Source of the DNA: Lentisphaerota bacterium
GTDB taxonomy: Bacteria > Verrucomicrobiota > Kiritimatiellia > RFP12 > UBA3636
Direction: 5' to 3'
Length of the DNA stretch: 9,023 bases
NCBI GenBank assembly: GCA_012511845.1
Contig: JAAZFF010000117.1
Coordinates: 1-9,023, forward strand
Part shown: positions 5,511 to 9,023 of the stretch, piece by piece
How the letters are laid out: the number at the start of each line of letters is the position of its first letter
Position numbering within the stretch: position 1 is the first letter of the stretch
The notes under the pieces: model-generated
What the model saw: the letters and a program-made list of their open reading frames with translations, nothing else
What the model was told of the DNA's origin: nothing
Databases searched by the model: none
Position numbers and translations under genes: made by a program

Positions 5511-6382
5511 ACTCCATCAGCCAGAAAACCTGTCACAAAACGCTCAGCACCGGAGCTGTCTTTTAGTACATTAATCTTGTCGAACCCCAATTCCGACATA
5601 TAACGAGATACATCAGATGCCTGGTTGTCTTCTGCACTCACTTCAAAGAACACTACGCCTCCGGAAGCCAGCAGCATAACGCTTTCGTCAAGTATATAGC
5701 GTATGACGTCCAAACCATCAGTTCCACCATCCAGGGCATGCCTCGGTTCGAAATCTCTTACTGTCGGTGAAAGATTATCACAGGCGGCAGTTGGTATGTA
5801 GGGTGGATTTGATATGATTGCATGAAGTGTACCACCCTCAAAGATGTCGGCGAGATCAACCTCGACTGAGTTGAAAAGCGTTACTTTATCATTCAGGTTC
5901 AGACTCTGTGCGTTTTCACGCGCCAGGCTCAGAGCATCATTGCAGACATCTACACCTGCAACTCTCGCATCTGGAAACTCTGATGCTACAGACAATGCAA
6001 TACAACCGGAACCTGTCCCGAAGTCTAAAATCAGCGGCGACTCGATTGCCCGCAGAGGCTTGCAATCGAGTAGCAGTTGTACAAGTTCTTCAGTTTCAGG
6101 TCGTGGTACAAGGCATCTTCTATCAATCTTCAGAGTCAGATTACGGAAATCCCATTGCCCGATTACGTATTGGACAGGCTCTCCTTTCCCAACTCTCATT
6201 ACGCCTCTTCGCATTGCATTGACAAGCTTTTCAGATAAAAGCATATCAAGTTTGAGTGGAATTTCCGCACGCTTGCAGTTTAAGAGGCGCGCTGCCAATA
6301 TCTCCGCCGATAAGCGGGGTGATTCCAGATTTCTTTTTTCAAAATAATCTGTAGATGCCTGCAAAATTTCGCCAAGCTTCAT
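5507..6382 (-). CDS. prmC: Peptide chain release factor N5-glutamine methyltransferase PrmC (HemK)
   Basis: 291 residues, the normal length. PrmC uses S-adenosylmethionine to methylate the glutamine of the GGQ motif in release factors RF1 and RF2. The N-terminal helical release-factor-binding domain spans about 1-80, with GEPVQYVIG at 67-75. VPRPETE at 92-98, the SAM-binding motif LDFGTGSGCIAL at 119-130, an acidic residue after strand 2 (GVDV, 143-146) and the catalytic NPPY at 192-195 are intact. EPRHALDGGTDGL at 212-224 is also typical. It starts 12 bases after the stop of the DUF3127 gene on the same strand, so the two form an operon; no strong Shine-Dalgarno is seen in that gap. prfA, its usual neighbour, is absent here. 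The 3' end overlaps the convergent Memo-AMMECR1 gene by 4 bases. Confidence 0.95.
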   Translation of the reverse strand: MKLGEILQASTDYFEKRNLESPRLSAEILAARLLNCKRAEIPLKLDMLLSEKLVNAMRRGVMRVGKGEPVQYVIGQWDFRNLTLKIDRRCLVPRPETEELVQLLLDCKPLRAIESPLILDFGTGSGCIALSVASEFPDARVAGVDVCNDALSLARENAQSLNLNDKVTLFNSVEVDLADIFEGGTLHAIISNPPYIPTAACDNLSPTVRDFEPRHALDGGTDGLDVIRYILDESVMLLASGGVVFFEVSAEDNQASDVSRYMSELGFDKINVLKDSSGAERFVTGFLADGV

Positions 6383-6394
6383 ATAACAGCTTAT

Positions 6395-6778
6395 TCAGAA
6401 AGGCAGATCGTCATTATCTTCTGCAAGATCATCTTCATCCAGGTCAATAGTTATGTCGGTATCCGGAGTGCCTGCGGCATCGGCTGTCGGGTCAAACGCT
6501 CCACCTTCCTCATCGAGTTTTTCAACACGCCAACCTTTCAGATTGTTAAAGTAGCGGCCATTATATTCCCTCCCGCCTATATCAAATGTTATTTTTACCC
6601 GATCTGCCTCATTGATTGAGTTTAGAAGCTCAGCTCTTTCTTTGATAAACTCAAATACTACGTCCTGAGGGTAGCGCTCATCTTCGGAGGTAACAACTAT
6701 TTCGCGTTTACTAAATCCACTTGGGAATGTTTGCACTTCCCCTATTACTTTAACTGTTCCTGTATATTCGTATGCCAT
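6395..6778 (-). CDS. DUF3127 protein with SSB-like acidic tail
   Basis: 127 residues. The core (about 5-86) matches DUF3127: GTVKVIGEVQTFPSGFSKRE, then YPQDVVFEF (36-44), VKITFDIGGREYNGRYFNNL (61-80) and GWRVEKL. This is a predicted small beta-rich, OB-like domain known from Bacteroidetes, phages and PVC-type genomes. The last 40 residues are a low-complexity, strongly acidic tail ending DNDDLPF, much like the DDDIPF tip by which single-stranded-DNA-binding proteins recruit partners. A DNA-binding or replication/repair accessory role follows by analogy only. The start is firm: AGGAG lies 9 nt upstream and a well-formed promoter is at 6809-6838. It is the first gene of an operon with prmC. It is not a canonical SSB; family assignment is firm, function inferred. 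Confidence 0.85.
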   Translation of the reverse strand: MAYEYTGTVKVIGEVQTFPSGFSKREIVVTSEDERYPQDVVFEFIKERAELLNSINEADRVKITFDIGGREYNGRYFNNLKGWRVEKLDEEGGAFDPTADAAGTPDTDITIDLDEDDLAEDNDDLPF

Positions 6779-6789
6779 ATTCTTTTTCT

Positions 6790-6805
6790 CCTGTAATTGA
6801 ACAGG
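6790..6805. repeat. Inverted repeat at the DUF3127 transcription start
   Basis: CCTGT (6790-6794) and ACAGG (6801-6805) are exact complements around AATTGA. It covers the predicted transcription start of the DUF3127 operon, the usual place for a repressor operator, and lies just upstream of the Shine-Dalgarno, so it could act as an RNA hairpin instead. Confidence 0.35.
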
Positions 6806-6808
6806 TTC

Positions 6809-6838
6809 ATTCTACATAAATTCTGTTACATAAATCAA
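6809..6838 (-). promoter_or_regulatory. Sigma70-type promoter of the DUF3127-prmC operon
   Basis: On the minus strand, -35 TTGATT (6838-6833, 4 of 6) and -10 TAGAAT (6814-6809, 5 of 6) are separated by 18 bases. Transcription would start near 6802, giving a leader of about 24 nt that carries the AGGAG site. Confidence 0.55.
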
Positions 6839-6873
6839 GCCTGTTAATTTTATAATAAAAATAAGGCACGTCT

Positions 6874-6917
6874 AATCGACGATTTTATAACGATTCCCGA
6901 ATCTAAATTTCGAAATT
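6874..6917. repeat. Cluster of palindromes in the divergent spacer
   Basis: AATCG-A-CGATT (6874-6884) is an odd-centred perfect palindrome; a third CGATT half-site follows at 6891-6895. AATTTCGAAATT (6906-6917) is a perfect 12-bp palindrome. They lie between the DUF3127 promoter and the candidate small RNA and may be protein-binding sites; no known operator was recognised. Confidence 0.35.
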
Positions 6918-6919
6918 GA

Positions 6920-7038
6920 ATAAAAAGAGACCGCCTAAGCGGGCCCCAGGTAAATACACCTTCGGCATATAGCCTTGTTGTGATAAGATGTATTTGCAAA
7001 TGGGTGCATCTCTGTTTATTGAACTAAAAATCTCATGA
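6920..7038 (-). ncRNA. Candidate small structured RNA, about 120 nt, unknown class
   Basis: On the minus strand a promoter (7045-7072) predicts a start near 7038 and a GC-rich hairpin followed by a T-run predicts an end near 6920. Between them the sequence folds back on itself. AATAAACAGAGA (7020-7009) pairs with TCTCTTTTTATT (6930-6919) at 11 of 12 positions, closing the molecule. AAATACATCTT (6995-6985) pairs with AAGGTGTATTT (6962-6952) at 10 of 11 positions, and inside that stem GGC (6974-6972) pairs with GCC (6966-6964). CCCA/TGGG at 7004-7001 and 6948-6945 could add pairs in between. End-to-end pairing is typical of stable bacterial RNAs, but no match to 6S, SRP, tmRNA, RNase P or a known riboswitch was recognised. 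No ORF of note is present. Confidence 0.45.
6922..6943 (-). terminator. Terminator-like hairpin and T-run (minus strand)
   Basis: Minus strand: CCGC (about 6942-6939) pairs with GCGG (6934-6931) around TTAG; the stem can be lengthened with a bulged C and a G-T pair. TCTCTTTTTATT follows at once. It would end the candidate small RNA before the DUF3127 promoter. Confidence 0.45.
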
Positions 7039-7044
7039 TGCGCT

Positions 7045-7072
7045 ATCATAGCAGTACTCCATACAAAATCAA
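7045..7072 (-). promoter_or_regulatory. Extended -10 promoter for the candidate small RNA
   Basis: Minus strand: -35 TTGATT (7072-7067), 16 bases, then TGCTATGAT, an extended -10 (TG-n) with hexamer TATGAT (7050-7045, 5 of 6). Predicted start about 7038. Its -35 abuts that of a promoter on the opposite strand. Confidence 0.45.
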
Positions 7073-7101
7073 TTGACAAAAACGTATATATTGTTTAGGT
7101 T
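7073..7101 (+). promoter_or_regulatory. Candidate promoter of the PHP-like/PRTase operon
   Basis: Consensus -35 TTGACA (7073-7078), 17 bases, then TAGGTT (7096-7101), which keeps the three most conserved -10 bases (T1, A2, T6). Transcription would begin near 7108, leaving a leader of about 170 nt before the ATG at 7280. The leader is AT-rich and holds no clear structure or gene. Confidence 0.4.
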
Positions 7102-7279
7102 GAGTGCGAATTTTATTCTGATACAGATTCGACATAAGTTTTTAACGACTCCTGCACTTTCAAGCCGTACTACAGACCTTTTTATGAGTTTTGCTTTACC
7201 CTCAATTTGTTATGACCTATTTGCTGTTACACCTGTTGTCATGGTAATCGTCAACAAAAAATATTTTTAAAGATTTGAT

Positions 7280-8407
7280 ATGCGCTGTCTTTTTAATGTT
7301 CAGACTATCTATTCAGATGATGGATATATCACGTTGTCAGAATTGGCTGAACGTGCAAAATCATCCGACATCGACTGCCTGTTTATAACAGATAAAAACA
7401 CCATTGAAGGGGCACAGCGTTTCCGTGAACGTTTTCCGGAATTCCAGACAGTTATCGGAGAAAGAATTACGGCATCAGACGGTGAAGTTACAGGACTTTT
7501 TCTTAAGGAGAAAGTCGAACCATACCAAAGCATGGAGGAAACTGTTGCAGCTGTCAGGGCACAGGGAGGCATAGTGGGCAGTACTCCTGATATTGTCGTG
7601 GCTTATCCCCAGGAAATTGGGCATGTGTTATTTGAGATGAATGGGTTTGAAGACGCCCAAACTTTTATTGACTCTTCCAGCTCAATGGAGATTATTCGTA
7701 AAAGAAGATCATTGCCGGGATTGCAGATGCGTTTAAAAATTCTCAGGGCGTGGGGCTGCTATTCCGCCTTGCGCTTACCTGAACGTGGCATACTGATGAT
7801 TCAACGACTCATATTCCGGCTGGGAGGCGGTCGCTTTGTTACTCTCTGCACAATTGATAAACAGTGCAAGCTGATTTCAGAAAAAATCCGTGAGACCGGC
7901 TTTATGCCTGATATCGTAGTTGGAGTGGCTGGTGGCGGGCTATATCCCGCCTATCAGATTGCAAAGCATCTCTCCCTGCCCTTTGATTTTCTTAGAATTT
8001 CATATCCCCAGATAAAGATTGGGCGTATGGATACCGATGACATTATCGGTGCATTATTCGTCCGAAATGCGTTGATGGGAAACAAGCCGAAGCTGCATCA
8101 AACCATAAAATCTGATTGTACAGGCAAGAAAGTGTTACTTGTTGATGATGATCTTACTTCAGGAAGAACGTTGAAAATGGCAACTGAAAGTCTGCCCGAA
8201 GACGTAGATGAAGTTCGAACAGCCGTCTTGAGAATCCTGGCGGAGGCAGAGTCGCCGCCGGACTACTTTGCTGAGGATTGCACTGATTCAGTATTTCGCC
8301 ACCCCCGGTTCCCGTGGATAAAGTATTCTCCCGAGTACTCCCGTTATGCATTGTTTCGAGAAAAATACCTTGAACCATCCACGCACAGTAATACTCACCG
8401 GATTTAG
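7280..8407 (+). CDS. PHP-like domain (metal ligands lost) fused to a phosphoribosyltransferase
   Basis: 375 residues. Residues 1-125 follow the PHP phosphoesterase pattern: YSDDGYITLSELAERAKSSD, CLFITDKNTIEGA, GERITASDGEVTGLFL, then SMEETVAAVRAQGG. Metal-ligand positions are changed: H-x-H is NVQ (6-8), DHN is DKN (38-40), the later HP is TP (102-103), and no terminal SDAH is seen; Glu61 remains. Phosphoesterase activity is therefore unlikely. Residues about 190-350 are a type I phosphoribosyltransferase: DIVVGVAGGGLYPAYQIA (211-228) and the PRPP-binding loop VLLVDDDLTSGRTL (285-298), closest to the COG2236-like group, with FPWIKYSP near 344-351. This half looks intact; its base or other acceptor is unknown. 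The start is fixed by an in-frame TAA at 7268-7270; the Shine-Dalgarno is weak. A flippase-like gene begins 2 nt after the stop, so the pair is probably co-transcribed. Confidence 0.8.
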   Translation: MRCLFNVQTIYSDDGYITLSELAERAKSSDIDCLFITDKNTIEGAQRFRERFPEFQTVIGERITASDGEVTGLFLKEKVEPYQSMEETVAAVRAQGGIVGSTPDIVVAYPQEIGHVLFEMNGFEDAQTFIDSSSSMEIIRKRRSLPGLQMRLKILRAWGCYSALRLPERGILMIQRLIFRLGGGRFVTLCTIDKQCKLISEKIRETGFMPDIVVGVAGGGLYPAYQIAKHLSLPFDFLRISYPQIKIGRMDTDDIIGALFVRNALMGNKPKLHQTIKSDCTGKKVLLVDDDLTSGRTLKMATESLPEDVDEVRTAVLRILAEAESPPDYFAEDCTDSVFRHPRFPWIKYSPEYSRYALFREKYLEPSTHSNTHRI

Positions 8408-8409
8408 AC

Positions 8410-9023
8410 ATGAAGCATACAGTGCAACAGATTTCCATATCAAGGGAACCCAAAAACCTGGAAGGTTTGCTTTACAAGTTTTATCGCCTTCGTAATCCCG
8501 GAAATCTTGCTTTGCGAACTTACTTCTGGACGGCAGTTTCCGGTACAGCCTTCTGTGCGACATCATTCGTTTTGCTGGCAGCCATAGTGCGCCTTTTAGG
8601 TGATGAGGGTCCATACTGGGGCGGCGTTTTCAGTATTGTTCTGGCATTATCGCAACAGCTGATTACAGTCGGGCTTTTTCAAATGCGCCCCTTTCAGGTT
8701 TCTGATCTTGACGAGGTTTTCACCTTTAGTGACTATTTCTTTTCCCGAATCCAGACAACAGCCCTGATGTTTGTCATGGGGTTTGCATGGATGATCTTTG
8801 GCGGAATGGGTCACGACAAAATAATAGCATTGCTGCTGCTGTTGGTGGTACTGGCGGGCGAATCGATATCAGATGTGATAGAAGGTCGATATCAGCAGGC
8901 AGGACGTTTTGACATCGCTTCCAAGGGTGTATTTTTCAAGACACTGTTGCCCTTGATTATTTTCATTATAGCGTTGTGGGCATGGCGAAACATGTTTACT
9001 GCACTCGCTGCCATGGCTATAGC
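8410..9023 (+). CDS. Polysaccharide flippase-like membrane protein, 5' part
   Basis: 204 residues visible; open at the right edge. It resembles lipopolysaccharide/polysaccharide biosynthesis membrane proteins of the Wzx/MATE-like (MOP) group: RNPGNLALRTYFW at 28-40, QQLITVGLFQMRPFQVSD at 82-99, FSDYFFSRIQTT at 106-117, and ESISDVIEGRYQQAGRFDIA at 151-170, a loop that in these proteins reads DVFEGLFQQ-GRLDIAGKS. Hydrophobic segments at about 39-63, 70-91, 116-134, 137-149 and 178-192 look like membrane helices; a full-length protein would have 12 or more. Such proteins flip lipid-linked sugar units across the inner membrane. The ATG lies 2 nt after the upstream stop, without a clear Shine-Dalgarno, which suggests coupling. 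The group assignment is good; the substrate is unknown. Confidence 0.7.
   Translation, partial: MKHTVQQISISREPKNLEGLLYKFYRLRNPGNLALRTYFWTAVSGTAFCATSFVLLAAIVRLLGDEGPYWGGVFSIVLALSQQLITVGLFQMRPFQVSDLDEVFTFSDYFFSRIQTTALMFVMGFAWMIFGGMGHDKIIALLLLLVVLAGESISDVIEGRYQQAGRFDIASKGVFFKTLLPLIIFIIALWAWRNMFTALAAMAI

Noticed and set aside
6919..7020. 6S RNA, SRP RNA or a known riboswitch
   Set aside because: The fold is reminiscent of a closed hairpin RNA, but the length is short for 6S and none of the conserved sequence blocks of these classes could be found.
7073..7270. 65-codon plus-strand open frame before the PHP-like/PRTase gene
   Set aside because: Its start coincides with the TTGACA promoter box and it has no ribosome site; it is better explained as the 5' leader.
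1..9023. tRNA genes
   Set aside because: No stretch with a GGTTCRA T-loop paired to an acceptor stem was seen on reading the spacers on both strands.

Overview
The window reads as a chromosomal segment from a Gram-negative-type bacterium. It carries two predicted lipoproteins with lipobox cysteines and ordinary housekeeping genes (recN, prmC). Three things point loosely to the Planctomycetes-Verrucomicrobia-Lentisphaerae (PVC) group, perhaps Lentisphaerota or Kiritimatiellota: the RecN Walker B region continues as DEIDANIGGE, RecN has HGAHDNQ where many bacteria have HGQHEHQ, and the spacers hold small dispersed palindromic repeats. The assignment rests on recalled family resemblance and is tentative. 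No plasmid, phage or transposase gene was seen.

Layout. Bases 1-607: a possible tail of an upstream gene (to 85), then about 520 bases rich in short repeats with no convincing intact gene. Bases 608-1620 (minus strand): a two-gene lipoprotein operon, a DUF4878-like lipoprotein followed by a YiiX/YebB-like permuted papain-fold lipoprotein, joined by an ATGA overlap. Bases 1621-2316: a second repeat-rich spacer with further copies of the same repeat families, a strong hairpin, and overlapping divergent promoter-like sequences. Bases 2317-5510 (plus): recN, then a fused Memo-AMMECR1 protein (B and A parts of the AmmeMemoRadiSam system). Bases 5507-6778 (minus): a DUF3127 protein with an SSB-like acidic tail, followed by prmC. 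The stop codons of prmC and the Memo-AMMECR1 gene share one TTAA. Bases 6779-7279: a 500-base divergent spacer with a good promoter for the DUF3127 gene, several palindromes, and a candidate small RNA of about 120 nt on the minus strand with its own extended -10 promoter and terminator-like end. Bases 7280-9023 (plus): a PHP-like domain fused to a phosphoribosyltransferase, followed 2 nt later by the start of a polysaccharide-flippase-like membrane protein that runs off the window.

How they fit together. recN (double-strand-break repair), prmC (release-factor methylation) and the DUF3127 protein look like core functions. The Memo-AMMECR1 fusion belongs to a conserved system whose radical SAM partner is not in view. 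The PHP-like/PRTase protein and the flippase-like protein are probably co-transcribed and may open an envelope-polysaccharide locus to the right. The most interesting items are the apparently metal-ligand-depleted PHP domain fused to a PRTase, the unannotated structured RNA candidate at 6920-7038, and the repeat family whose stem shows a compensatory base-pair change.
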